Positions 1 through 8,897 of a stretch of DNA of 64,000 nucleotides are shown here, in pieces; the first letter of the stretch is position 1, and every line of letters begins with the position of its first letter. Source of the DNA: Flagellimonas okinawensis. Its GTDB lineage: Bacteria; Bacteroidota; Bacteroidia; Flavobacteriales; Flavobacteriaceae. Location: contig NZ_JARFVA010000005.1 of assembly GCF_029194005.1 (NCBI RefSeq), forward strand, positions 186,001 to 250,000, in the 5' to 3' direction. The notes below the pieces were generated by a model, which saw only the letters and a program-made list of their open reading frames with translations, was not told the DNA's origin and did no database searches. A program made the position numbers and the translations under genes.

Positions 1-185
1 AGTTTGGCCAGATACTCTGATATTTCTTGACCTTGTAATTCCTCTGGGTATACTTCTTCCACGGATTTTGGTCTTACTTCGAAGTCGAGTCCCAGTTCTT
101 CCAAAAACATTTTGCGTCTTGGCGAGCCAGAGCCTAAGATGATTTTTTTGTCCTTGAGCTTTTCTTTGAGTGGATTTTTAGTCAT
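1..185 (-). CDS. maf: Maf-family nucleotide pyrophosphatase, N-terminal part (runs off the left edge)
   Basis: Only the first 61 codons are in the window. The minus-strand ATG at 185 overlaps the stop codon of the phosphatase gene before it by 8 bp, so the two are probably translationally coupled. The visible part contains the hallmark ILGSGSPRRKMFLEELGL of Maf proteins, a substrate-contacting loop with the SxSPRR signature near residue 17, followed by FEVRPKSVEE. Maf enzymes hydrolyse non-canonical or modified nucleoside triphosphates in the cytoplasm and were first linked to septum formation. Family assignment is firm from the motif; subfamily (dTTP/UTP or m7GTP) cannot be told from this fragment. 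Confidence 0.9.
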   Translation of the reverse strand, partial: MTKNPLKEKLKDKKIILGSGSPRRKMFLEELGLDFEVRPKSVEEVYPEELQGQEISEYLAK

Positions 186-705
186 TCTTGGCACTAAAAT
201 TATCGTTCCAGTCCCCCCGAACCTTTAAAACTTGCTCAATAATGTCCCGAACACAGCCATCGCCACCGTTTTTGTGCGACACATAATCGGAAATTGCTTT
301 TACCTCTGGCACCGCATTTTGTGGGGAAGTGGCCAGAGCAACCATTTTCATAGGTGGAATGTCTGGAACATCATCACCCATGTATACCACGGATTGTGGG
401 TCTATGCCGTGAATATCCAAATATTCCTCCAAAGGTTCTTGTTTGTGGTGGGCACCCATATAAAAATCGGTAACCCCGAGGCCTTTTAAGCGCTCTTTTA
501 CCCCTTGATTGGTTCCGCCGGTAATAATACAGACATTGTATCCTTTTTTAATGGCCGTTTTTAAGGCGTAACCATCTTTAACGCTCATTTTGCGAAGCAG
601 TTCTCCATCGGTGGTAATTAAAACAGTTCCATCGGTAAAAACACCATCAACATCAAAAACAAATGTGGTAATATTGCTCAATAGCTCTTTATAATTCTTC
701 TTCAT
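178..705 (-). CDS. kdsC: HAD-family KDO-8-phosphate phosphatase (KdsC-like)
   Basis: This 175-residue protein has the length of KdsC, a capless class C0 HAD phosphatase. HAD motif I is FVFDVDGVFTDG (residues about 16-27, nucleophile and acid Asp), motif II is CIITGG, and motif IV is MGDDVPDIPPM. KdsC removes the phosphate from 3-deoxy-D-manno-octulosonate 8-phosphate in the cytoplasm during lipopolysaccharide inner-core synthesis. The gene overlaps its upstream neighbour (DUF2520) by 17 bp and maf by 8 bp, so the three form one minus-strand operon. Some relatives act on sugar phosphates other than KDO-8-P, so the exact substrate is inferred. Confidence 0.85.
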   Translation of the reverse strand: MKKNYKELLSNITTFVFDVDGVFTDGTVLITTDGELLRKMSVKDGYALKTAIKKGYNVCIITGGTNQGVKERLKGLGVTDFYMGAHHKQEPLEEYLDIHGIDPQSVVYMGDDVPDIPPMKMVALATSPQNAVPEVKAISDYVSHKNGGDGCVRDIIEQVLKVRGDWNDNFSAKND

Positions 706-1450
706 GGGCTTGTTTTATAGCTTGGCTCAATAATTTATAGAGTGTAATATGTTCATTTTTATTCAGTAGTTCTAGGTGGCTTTCCATGCTTTTGATGTCA
801 TTTCGGCGTGCTGGCCCCGTTTGAGCCTTTTTGGGAGACATGGTCTGGATTTTATTCGCAGTTTCCATGATCAATGGTTTCAACAAATCAAAAGAAAGAC
901 CTTCCTCTACGCAAAGTTCTTCACCGACACTATAGAGATAATTGGTAAAGTTGTTCACAAAAACGGCTGCAAGATGCAATTTTTTTCGCTGTTCCGAGTC
1001 GATAAGGTGTACGTTTTCGGAAATGGATGCTGCCAGTGTCTTCAAGGTTTCCAAAGATTCTTTTTCTTCGGCTTCCACGCAGAAGGGAATGGTTGAAAAA
1101 TCAACTGATTTACCTTTGGTAAATGTCTGTAAGGGATAAAAAACACCCCTGTTTGTGGGTTGTATTGCTTTTAAACCAATGGCCCCGGAAGTATGGACCA
1201 CAATTCCTGTTTTGTTCAAGAGATAGCCAGAAACTTTGTTAATGGCATCATCTTTTACAGCGATTATATACACATCTGCATCGTCAATCGCATTAAAATC
1301 ATTGGAAATAGTGGAATATTCGGAAAACTTTTGTAGTTCTTTCTTGTTACGCCCCACAACTTGCGCCACATCAACATCCTTGGCTTTTTCAAAAGCGTTG
1401 GATAAGTGCTTGGCGAGGCTTCCAGTCCCCAATATTACAATCTTAAGCAT
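689..1450 (-). CDS. Rossmann-like / DUF2520 domain protein
   Basis: A 253-residue cytoplasmic protein. The N-terminus IVILGTGSLAKHL is a nucleotide-binding Rossmann fingerprint, and the C-terminal half (about 130-250, with AAVFVNNFTNYLY and TGPARRND) is the helical DUF2520 region. The fold resembles 6-phosphogluconate or pyrroline-5-carboxylate reductases, but the substrate is unknown. The ATG at 1450 is chosen over an in-frame TTG six bases upstream because the Rossmann strand then starts at residue 2, as usual. It is the first gene of the minus-strand run that continues into kdsC and maf with overlaps. Confidence 0.85.
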   Translation of the reverse strand: MLKIVILGTGSLAKHLSNAFEKAKDVDVAQVVGRNKKELQKFSEYSTISNDFNAIDDADVYIIAVKDDAINKVSGYLLNKTGIVVHTSGAIGLKAIQPTNRGVFYPLQTFTKGKSVDFSTIPFCVEAEEKESLETLKTLAASISENVHLIDSEQRKKLHLAAVFVNNFTNYLYSVGEELCVEEGLSFDLLKPLIMETANKIQTMSPKKAQTGPARRNDIKSMESHLELLNKNEHITLYKLLSQAIKQAHEEEL

Positions 1451-1550
1451 GCCCAAAACTACAAATTTAGGGTTGATAGATTATCGTAAGAATTAACAAA
1501 TCTGTTTGATTTTTATGTGTTAAGGCAGCAGGGAAGTTCTAAAAAGACCT

Positions 1551-1558
1551 TATTTTTG
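1551..1558 (+). promoter_or_regulatory. Bacteroidota -7 element upstream of ccsBA
   Basis: TATTTTTG matches the TAnnTTTG -7 consensus, 25 bases before the ATG at 1584. I see no well-spaced TTTG -33 box, so the promoter is only half supported. Confidence 0.4.
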
Positions 1559-1583
1559 CAAGCCGAAAGTAGACCGAATTTCC

Positions 1584-4500
1584 ATGATCAATATCCTCAA
1601 GAAAACACTTTTTTCCACTAGACTTATGGCAGTTCTATTTTTGGTCTTTGCAGCAGCGTTGGCCATTGGAACTTTTGTGGAAACTTGGTACAGTACGGAC
1701 ACCGCACGAATTTATATTTATAATGCTACTTGGTTCGAGGCCATTATGGTCTTTTTTGTAATCAACTTTTTCGGCAATATTTATAGATATCGTTTGTTGG
1801 AATGGAAAAAATGGCCCGTACTTATTCTGCACCTTTCTTGGATTCTGATCATTATAGGTGCGTTTGTGACCCGTTACATCAGTTACGAAGGTATGATGCC
1901 CATCAGGGAAGGTGCTACCGAAAAAATATTTTATTCGGACAAGACCTATTTAACTGCTTTTGTGGATGGGGATATCAATGGAGAGACCAAACGCCGGGTA
2001 CTTGAGGATGCTATTTTGGTGACTCCAGAAGGAAAGCGTTCCAGCTTACCATGGAAATCTGATTTCAATGGGCAACCGTTTTCCATTAGTTATGTGGATT
2101 TTATCAGAGGAGCAGAAAAGGGATTGATTCCCGATGAAAATGGAACCGAATACCTCCAAATTGTGGAAGCTGGCAATGGGCAGCGCCATGAGCATTATCT
2201 GGAGAACGGTAAAATAGCAAGCGTTCACAATATCCTTTTTGCATTGAACAACGAAACCGATGGTGCCGTCAATATTTTTTATGATGAAGAGAATGGATAC
2301 CGCATCAAATCGCCTTTTGAAGGTAATTTTATGCGCATGGCGGACCAATTCCAAGGAGAAGTTGCCAGTGATAGTATTCAGCAATTGCAATTGCGTTCCC
2401 TTTACACCATGGGAGGTATGCAGTTTGTAGTGCCCGAACCTTTGGTTAAAGGAAGGTATGGTATAATTAAAGTCCCGGACGAGGAGATTACCAAGGTTAC
2501 TCAGGATGCACTGGTCGTTTCCATCACTGCAAATGGGGAAAGTAAAGAAGTGAAATTATTAGGAAGCAAGGGAACCTCCAATTTCTCAGACAAGATCAAT
2601 ATAGGTGGGTTGGATTTTTCTTTGAGTTATGGTTCCAAAGTATACGAACTTCCTTTTTCCATAGAATTGAACGATTTTATTGCCGAGAAATATCCCGGAA
2701 CCGAGGCGGGTTACGCTTCTTTTATGAGTAAGGTTACCGTACACGACGACCGTCCTTTTGATTATGATATTTATATGAACCATGTATTGGACCATCAAGG
2801 GTATAGATTCTTTCAATCCAGTTTTGATCCAGATGAAAAGGGAACGGTACTTTCCGTAAACCATGATTGGTGGGGCACATGGATTACCTATATTGGTTAT
2901 TTTCTGTTGTATATTGGTTTGATGGGCATCATGTTCTTTGGGAAAACACGTTTCAGGGATTTGCAGACCATGCTCGAGAAAATCAAGGAAAAGAAAGCCG
3001 CATTGACCACAATAGCACTTTTCTTCGCCTTTGTATCAGCAAATGCACAGGATTCCCATGAACATACCAATGTACCGACCCAAGCACAGATTGACTCCGT
3101 AATTCAGGCAACTACCGTTGCCAAGGAACACGCCGAAAAGTTTGGAGCTTTGGTGATTCAAGATGAAAACGGTCGAATGAAACCCGTAAATACCTTTGCC
3201 TCCGAGTTGTTGAGAAGATTGAGCGGGGATGATAAATTCAAAGACCTTTCAGCCAACCAAGTATTCCTTTCCATGATGTTGAATCCTGGGGTGTGGTATA
3301 CTACGGATATTATTGCTTTAGGAAATAAGGGGAATGATAGTATTCGTAAGGTTGTTGGTGTCCCGGGAGATACAAAGTTTGTAAAAGCGACCGATTTCTT
3401 CGATGCAAAAGGCAATTATAAACTCAGAACATTTTTAGAAAAGGCAACCGCCAAGGCCAACCCCAATAAATTTGAAAAAGACTTTAAAAAGGTAGGGGAG
3501 CGATTGAGTTTACTCGATATTGCTTTAAGCGGCAATATGGTCAAGATATTTCCTTTGTTGAACGATGAAAACAACAAATGGATTTCTGCCGTAGAATATC
3601 GTTCCGGACAATATCAGGTTCAAGATTCGCTTTATGCGAATTTTATCAGAAATGCGATGCCCTATTATTTGAATTCGCTGCAACAATCCATCGCCACAGG
3701 GGATTATTCACAACCTGATAGGTTGTTGGAAGCCTTTAAACAGAACCAGAAAAATCACGGTGAAGAGATATTGCCTTCGGATAACAAAGTTAAAATTGAG
3801 ATTATTTACAACAAGCTCGACCTGTTCAACCGTTTATATCAATATTATGCCTTGGTTGGGGTATTGTTGTTTTTTGTACTGATAGCCAAGATTTTTAAGG
3901 AACGTAAGATTTTAGATGCTGCTGCCTATTTGTTAAAGGGGACCATTATCTTGTTCTTTATCTGGCATACCATCGGGTTGATTCTTCGTTGGTATATATC
4001 TGGACACGCTCCTTGGAGTGATGCTTATGAAAGTATACTTTACGTAGCATGGGCAACCATGGGTATAGGATTGGCACTGGGCCGAAAAAGTGAATTAACG
4101 ATTGCTTCCAGTGCTTTTGTTACCTGTATGTTGTTGTGGGTGGCGCACCAAAGCTGGGTTGATCCTGCTATCGCCAATTTGGTTCCAGTATTGGATAGTT
4201 ATTGGTTGATGATCCACGTAGCTGTAATTGTGGGCAGTTATGGTCCATTAACGGTTGGGATGATTTTGGGAGTGGTAGCATTATTGTTGATGGTACTGAC
4301 AACCAAAAAGAACAAAAAACGTATGGACATCAATATTAAGGAGCTTACGGTGATCAACGAACTGGCCCTAACTGCTGGTTTGGTGATGTTGACCATAGGA
4401 AACTTTTTAGGAGGACAATGGGCCAACGAAAGTTGGGGTCGTTATTGGGGCTGGGATCCCAAAGAAACTTGGGCTTTGGTTTCCATTATGATCTATGCAT

Positions 4501-4748
4501 TTGTTCTGCATATGCGATTGGTTCCGGGACTACGTGGAAAATGGATCTATAATTTCGCCAGTATTGTGGCTTATGCGAGTATCATGATGACCTATTTTGG
4601 GGTGAACTTCTATTTGGTAGGACTGCACAGTTATGCAAGTGGGGACCAAGTAATAACCCCAAGCTTTGTGTGGTACACTGTACTTGGGGTCTTTATTTTG
4701 GGAGGTATAAGCTTTTGGCGTTACAAAGTGCACTACGCCAAAAAATAG
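1584..4748 (+). CDS. ccsBA: Fused System II cytochrome c biogenesis protein (ResB-CcsA fusion)
   Basis: At 1054 residues this is the ResB/CcsB-CcsA fusion found in many Bacteroidota and Epsilonproteobacteria. The N-terminal part has three membrane helices (about 13-95), a periplasmic ResB-like domain (about 95-425) and a further helix. A second periplasmic stretch (about 490-750) precedes the multi-helix CcsA half. The CcsA tryptophan-rich heme-handling motif is plain: WGRYWGWDPKETWALVS near residue 955, with conserved histidines in flanking helices. The protein moves heme across the inner membrane and attaches it to apocytochrome c CXXCH sites. The ATG at 1584 begins directly before the first helix. 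It converges with the M14 peptidase gene, with a single base between the stop codons. Confidence 0.93.
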   Translation: MINILKKTLFSTRLMAVLFLVFAAALAIGTFVETWYSTDTARIYIYNATWFEAIMVFFVINFFGNIYRYRLLEWKKWPVLILHLSWILIIIGAFVTRYISYEGMMPIREGATEKIFYSDKTYLTAFVDGDINGETKRRVLEDAILVTPEGKRSSLPWKSDFNGQPFSISYVDFIRGAEKGLIPDENGTEYLQIVEAGNGQRHEHYLENGKIASVHNILFALNNETDGAVNIFYDEENGYRIKSPFEGNFMRMADQFQGEVASDSIQQLQLRSLYTMGGMQFVVPEPLVKGRYGIIKVPDEEITKVTQDALVVSITANGESKEVKLLGSKGTSNFSDKINIGGLDFSLSYGSKVYELPFSIELNDFIAEKYPGTEAGYASFMSKVTVHDDRPFDYDIYMNHVLDHQGYRFFQSSFDPDEKGTVLSVNHDWWGTWITYIGYFLLYIGLMGIMFFGKTRFRDLQTMLEKIKEKKAALTTIALFFAFVSANAQDSHEHTNVPTQAQIDSVIQATTVAKEHAEKFGALVIQDENGRMKPVNTFASELLRRLSGDDKFKDLSANQVFLSMMLNPGVWYTTDIIALGNKGNDSIRKVVGVPGDTKFVKATDFFDAKGNYKLRTFLEKATAKANPNKFEKDFKKVGERLSLLDIALSGNMVKIFPLLNDENNKWISAVEYRSGQYQVQDSLYANFIRNAMPYYLNSLQQSIATGDYSQPDRLLEAFKQNQKNHGEEILPSDNKVKIEIIYNKLDLFNRLYQYYALVGVLLFFVLIAKIFKERKILDAAAYLLKGTIILFFIWHTIGLILRWYISGHAPWSDAYESILYVAWATMGIGLALGRKSELTIASSAFVTCMLLWVAHQSWVDPAIANLVPVLDSYWLMIHVAVIVGSYGPLTVGMILGVVALLLMVLTTKKNKKRMDINIKELTVINELALTAGLVMLTIGNFLGGQWANESWGRYWGWDPKETWALVSIMIYAFVLHMRLVPGLRGKWIYNFASIVAYASIMMTYFGVNFYLVGLHSYASGDQVITPSFVWYTVLGVFILGGISFWRYKVHYAKK

Positions 4749-4749
4749 G

Positions 4750-6045
4750 CTATTGCTCCATTAAAAGTTTCATGATTTCTTCTGCTGCCACCTTGCCCTT
4801 TTCCTTTAGGAAAGGCCTGGAAGTATTATCTCCTAGCTCAAAAACAATGGCGGGCATTCCATGGTGTACATAAAAGTATTTGCTCGATACCATAGTTGGG
4901 TCCAGTTCATCAGAAGCGCTTACATTGGTTTTCTTTTGAGGTAATCTTTGGCTGATGTTCTCGATCCAATCAAAAACAATTTTGCCTTTATCCCCGGTCA
5001 CTGTCGTATCAATTGGGTAATAAATATCATCCCAAGTGGAGTGGAAGTCCGCACCAAAAACGAAGTCATATGTTTTGTCTTTTTCTACAAGAAAATCCCT
5101 GACATTCCTTGTTTCCGGCTGATTAAAGTTTTGCCAGTCCCTGTTTAGGTCTATTCCTCCCATGTTATGTCTCCAATGTCCGTTGTCGGCCCCATCAGGG
5201 TTCATTAATGGCACTACAAAAACGGTATGCTCTTGTCTAAATTCCTTAGCCAGTTCAGAATCACCGGAAATAGTTTCGATAAAGGATTTCATTGCTAAAA
5301 AGCCTGTAACTTCTGGTGGGTGCTGTCTCGAAATGATCATCAAAGCTTTTTTGGCTTCTTCATTTTCATTGACTTCCATCAAATGCATGGTTCGTTTTTC
5401 TTTGGAAAGACCTATTGGATAATTTGTAATGAATGGTTTTTGGCTCAAGGAATCCACCCACTCTTTTACTACGGATGATGTGTAAAGTTCCTGGGCCGTA
5501 ATCCAAGTTGGTTCTTCGGCCACGCTTATGGTCAATTCGGCTGATTCTGGTGCTGCTTTTATTCCAAACTCGCCCTCCCCGGGGTTGACGGCTTTAAACT
5601 TTGTACTGTCCAATGGAGTAAAGTTTCTTCCATCGGTACTGATTTTTGGGTAATACCTACTTCTGGAATCTTGGTAGTTCAATTGCACCGTAATGTCTCG
5701 AGGTTCTTTAGACCATACCTGAAAGGCATACCATGGACTTACGTTTATAGGGGTGTTTTCTGCCGTTACCCAAATGGTGTAATGATCGTCCCCATCGTAG
5801 GCCACACCGTTTAAACGGGCACCTTCGAACTTATTTGAAAAAAACGTGGTACTATCGTTAAAGGCCCAAACACCTCTCCATTGCTTTTGAATAGGTTTGT
5901 CAACGGTAGGCACAATAGGGCTTTTACCTTGTCCTTGATAACCTGTTTTTTTTTCGGTTTCAGCTGTTTCGCTACTTTTTTTACAAGATGACGTGAGCAC
6001 CATGGAGGATAATATTCCAATGGCAATCAAACTTTTAATGCGCAT
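4750..6045 (-). CDS. M14-family zinc carboxypeptidase lipoprotein
   Basis: A 431-residue exported lipoprotein: the signal IGILSSMVLTSSC ends in a lipobox cysteine near residue 21, followed by a KSSETAETEKK linker. An N-terminal beta-rich region (about 50-190) precedes the peptidase. Zinc and catalytic features are ISRQHPPEVTGFLAMKSF (an H-x-x-E zinc pair), NPDGADNGHWRHN, GGIDLNRDW, the third-ligand candidate GADFHSTWDD and the catalytic Glu in IVFELGDNT. M14 enzymes trim C-terminal residues or peptidoglycan peptides; which applies here is unknown. It probably sits in the periplasm or on the cell surface, feeding on peptides. Confidence 0.88.
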   Translation of the reverse strand: MRIKSLIAIGILSSMVLTSSCKKSSETAETEKKTGYQGQGKSPIVPTVDKPIQKQWRGVWAFNDSTTFFSNKFEGARLNGVAYDGDDHYTIWVTAENTPINVSPWYAFQVWSKEPRDITVQLNYQDSRSRYYPKISTDGRNFTPLDSTKFKAVNPGEGEFGIKAAPESAELTISVAEEPTWITAQELYTSSVVKEWVDSLSQKPFITNYPIGLSKEKRTMHLMEVNENEEAKKALMIISRQHPPEVTGFLAMKSFIETISGDSELAKEFRQEHTVFVVPLMNPDGADNGHWRHNMGGIDLNRDWQNFNQPETRNVRDFLVEKDKTYDFVFGADFHSTWDDIYYPIDTTVTGDKGKIVFDWIENISQRLPQKKTNVSASDELDPTMVSSKYFYVHHGMPAIVFELGDNTSRPFLKEKGKVAAEEIMKLLMEQ

Positions 6046-6140
6046 GATTTTGAATTATTTAAGTTGGTTTGGTTACGAAGGTAGCCACAAGGTTTGGAGT
6101 AGTAAATAAAAATTTACTAATAATATATTGGTTTTTTTTG

Positions 6141-6277
6141 CATATTTGCATCATCATGAAGCTATAAGAATTATGTACGCGATAGATGTCACCGTTGGCC
6201 GAGGGCCAATCCAGTAACCGAAACTCCCTCGGCGAATTCGACATTTACTTACTTTTTTCACACATAATTCTTTGATA
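6141..6277 (+). promoter_or_regulatory. Putative structured 5' leader of the MATE exporter gene
   Basis: About 130 bases precede the MATE ATG. CATATTTG at 6141-6148 is a one-mismatch -7 element. Two mutually exclusive hairpins are visible downstream: TTGGCC-GAG-GGCCAA (6195-6209, six perfect pairs) and GCCGAGGG (6198-6205) with CCCTCGGC (6226-6233, eight perfect pairs, 20-base loop). They share 6198-6205, so only one can form. That is the geometry of a switching leader, but I match it to no known riboswitch class. Confidence 0.4.
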
Positions 6278-7687
6278 ATGACACATCAACATACCAATCC
6301 ATTTAAAAAATTTATCCAATATTTCTGGATAGCAATTTCCGGCAAGGAATCAGAATTTACTTCTGGAAGCATCCGTAAGGCCATTTTTATGCTTTCCATT
6401 CCCATGATCTTGGAAATGCTCATGGAATCCATTTTCGCACTGGTGGACATTGCTTATGTCTCTAGCGTTAGCGTAAATGCGGTAGCTACAATAGGTCTTA
6501 CAGAGTCCGTTATTACACTTGTTTACGCATTAGCCATTGGGCTAAGTATGGCCGCCACAGCCGTAGTTGCCCGAAGGATTGGCGAAAAGGATGTGGATGG
6601 CGCACGTATTGCAGCTGTACAAGCTATTTGTTTGGGCGTTGTCATATCCATAACAATCGGAGTTGTTGGGATTGTTTTTGCCAAGGATATTTTGGCGCTA
6701 ATGGGTGCAGAGCCGGATTTGATTGCCGAAGGATACGGTTACACCCAATTCTTGATCGGAGGAAACATAACGGTGGTCCTTTTGTTCTTGATCAATGCCA
6801 TTTTCCGGGGTGCCGGCAATGCATCAATTGCCATGTGGGCCTTGGTGCTATCCAATGGACTCAATATAATTCTGGACCCCATGTTTATTTTTGGCTTTGG
6901 TCCCATACCGGAAATGGGCGTAAAAGGAGCGGCTGTTGCTACCAATATTGGTAGGGGCACGGCTGTACTTTTCCAATTGGGCATATTGTTCTTTGGATGG
7001 GGCAAGATTAAATTAATGGCCAAGGATTTGGTTTTGAACCTTAAGGTGATGATCAATTTGATCAAGGTTTCATTGGGCGGGATTGCGCAATTCTTGATCG
7101 GAACCTCCAGTTGGATATTCCTTATGCGAATCATGTCCGAATTCGGAAGCGAGGTATTGGCAGGCTACACCATTGCCATTCGTGTAATGATGTTCACTTT
7201 AATGCCCTCTTGGGGTATGAGTAATGCCGCGGCCACTTTGGTGGGACAGAATCTGGGTGCCAAACAACCCGATAGGGCCGAGCGGTCTGTATGGAAAACA
7301 GGGAAGTACAATGCCATTTTTATGGGGACGGTTTCCTTGGGGTACATGATTTTTGCGAACACCATTATCTCTTGGTTCAATACAACCCCGGAAGTGGTAA
7401 AGAGCGGAGCACTTTGTCTGCAGATCATCGCGTTGGGTTATATATTTTATGCCTACGGCATGGTAATGACCCAGGCCTTTAACGGAGCAGGGGATACCAA
7501 GACACCGACCAAGATAAATTTTATATCATTTTGGTTGTTTCAATTGCCATTGGCCTATATATCGGCAATGGTATTGGGATGGGGAGCAACAGGAGTTTTT
7601 GTAGCCATTACTTTGGCTGAAGTACTGATTGCGGTTTTGGCCATGATCTGGTTTAAAAAAGGGAAATGGAAGAAAGTCCAAGTATGA
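6278..7687 (+). CDS. MATE-family efflux transporter
   Basis: A 469-residue polytopic inner-membrane protein, the usual MATE length. About twelve hydrophobic segments are arranged as two homologous six-helix halves. The N-terminal half includes FMLSIPMILEMLMESIFALVD and RRIGEKDVDGAR; the C-terminal half includes LVGQNLGAKQPDRAERSVWK, the typical second-bundle signature. MATE proteins export cationic drugs or metabolites in exchange for Na+ or H+. The ATG at 6278 is preferred to an in-frame TTG two codons upstream. The gene may be controlled by the structured leader in front of it. The substrate cannot be inferred. Confidence 0.92.
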   Translation: MTHQHTNPFKKFIQYFWIAISGKESEFTSGSIRKAIFMLSIPMILEMLMESIFALVDIAYVSSVSVNAVATIGLTESVITLVYALAIGLSMAATAVVARRIGEKDVDGARIAAVQAICLGVVISITIGVVGIVFAKDILALMGAEPDLIAEGYGYTQFLIGGNITVVLLFLINAIFRGAGNASIAMWALVLSNGLNIILDPMFIFGFGPIPEMGVKGAAVATNIGRGTAVLFQLGILFFGWGKIKLMAKDLVLNLKVMINLIKVSLGGIAQFLIGTSSWIFLMRIMSEFGSEVLAGYTIAIRVMMFTLMPSWGMSNAAATLVGQNLGAKQPDRAERSVWKTGKYNAIFMGTVSLGYMIFANTIISWFNTTPEVVKSGALCLQIIALGYIFYAYGMVMTQAFNGAGDTKTPTKINFISFWLFQLPLAYISAMVLGWGATGVFVAITLAEVLIAVLAMIWFKKGKWKKVQV

Positions 7688-7721
7688 TCGGTTTCGTATC
7701 TTTATGCGAAAGAAAACCAAC

Positions 7722-8891
7722 ATGAAAAACGATACTAAAGGACTGAATACAATCTGTACCCACGTCGGTGAATTGGAGGATAATCAGTTTAAAGGGGCTG
7801 TTTCCCCTTTGTACATGAGTACATCCTATCAATTTGAAGACGTTGCGGTAAAAAGATACCCGAGATATTACAATACGCCCAACCAAGAAGCGTTGGGCAA
7901 AAAACTGGCAGCCTTGGAGCATACCGAGGCTGCTTTAATTTTTGGTAGTGGCATGGCTGCAATTAGTACGGCATTGATGACTTTTCTTCAGGCTGGTGAT
8001 CATGTGGTACTACAGCAGACCATTTATGGAGGTACTTACCATTTTGCCGTTTCCCAGTTTGAACGATTTGGCATTGAATACTCCTTTACCACAGGTTGGG
8101 AGGTTGAGGATTTTGAGAAGGAAATCAAACCCAATACCAAAGTGCTGTATTTGGAAACACCATCGAACCCATTGTTGACCATTTCCGATGTAAAAGGAGT
8201 GGCCGATTTGGCAAAAAAGAAAGGAATCCTTTCCATGATCGACAATACTTTCGCAAGCCCCGTTAACCAGAATCCCATTGATTTTGGGATAGATGTGGTG
8301 GTGCACAGTGCTACAAAATATATGGGGGGACACTCCGATATTTGTGCAGGTGTGGTTGCGGCATCCCAAGAGCTTATGGATAAGGTTTGGCAAACAGGTA
8401 TTTGCTTTGGGGGAAGTTTGAGCGAGTATACGGTCTGGCTTTTGGAACGAAGTTTAAAAACGATGGCCATACGGGTGAAGGCACAGAATGAAAATGCAAT
8501 GAAAATGGCTACCTATTTGAGTCAAAACAAAGATGTGGACAATGTGTATTATCCGGGACTTAAAGATCATCCGGGACACGAGTTGGCCAAATCGCAAATG
8601 AAAGGTTTTGGAGGGATGCTATCTTTTGAATTGAATCCGGAGATAAATGCTTCCCTGTTTTTTAAGGAATTGAAATTGATAAAACCATCCATGAGTTTGG
8701 CAGGGATTGAAAGTACCATGCTTTCACCCACACAGACTTCCCATGCACTAATGAGCCCAGAAGACAGGGCTAAACAAGGGATAAAGGATTCGTTGATTCG
8801 TTTCTCCTTGGGAATCGAAGAAACCGAAGATTTAATAGCGGATATTGAACAGGCAATAGCCAAAGTAAAATCTATGACCGTCACGGCATAA
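7722..8891 (+). CDS. Trans-sulfuration family PLP enzyme (cystathionine gamma-synthase/lyase type)
   Basis: A 389-residue Cys/Met metabolism PLP enzyme. Visible features are FGSGMAAISTAL (cofactor phosphate loop), YLETPSNP, MIDNTFASP (Asp contacting the pyridine ring), and the Schiff-base lysine in VVVHSATKYMGGHSD. The C-terminal LAGIESTMLSPTQTSHA is typical of the group. Members include cystathionine gamma-synthase, O-acylhomoserine sulfhydrylase, cystathionine gamma-lyase and methionine gamma-lyase, and these cannot be separated by eye. The ATG at 7722 gives the standard N-terminus; an in-frame ATG at 7704 is possible. It lies 6 bp upstream of bshB1, hinting at a shared role in cysteine and thiol supply. 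Confidence 0.9.
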   Translation: MKNDTKGLNTICTHVGELEDNQFKGAVSPLYMSTSYQFEDVAVKRYPRYYNTPNQEALGKKLAALEHTEAALIFGSGMAAISTALMTFLQAGDHVVLQQTIYGGTYHFAVSQFERFGIEYSFTTGWEVEDFEKEIKPNTKVLYLETPSNPLLTISDVKGVADLAKKKGILSMIDNTFASPVNQNPIDFGIDVVVHSATKYMGGHSDICAGVVAASQELMDKVWQTGICFGGSLSEYTVWLLERSLKTMAIRVKAQNENAMKMATYLSQNKDVDNVYYPGLKDHPGHELAKSQMKGFGGMLSFELNPEINASLFFKELKLIKPSMSLAGIESTMLSPTQTSHALMSPEDRAKQGIKDSLIRFSLGIEETEDLIADIEQAIAKVKSMTVTA

Positions 8892-8897
8892 AAGTAT

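Noticed and set aside
6059..6244. A 61-codon minus-strand ORF upstream of the MATE gene
   Set aside because: It has no plausible domain and covers the leader hairpins and promoter of the MATE gene.
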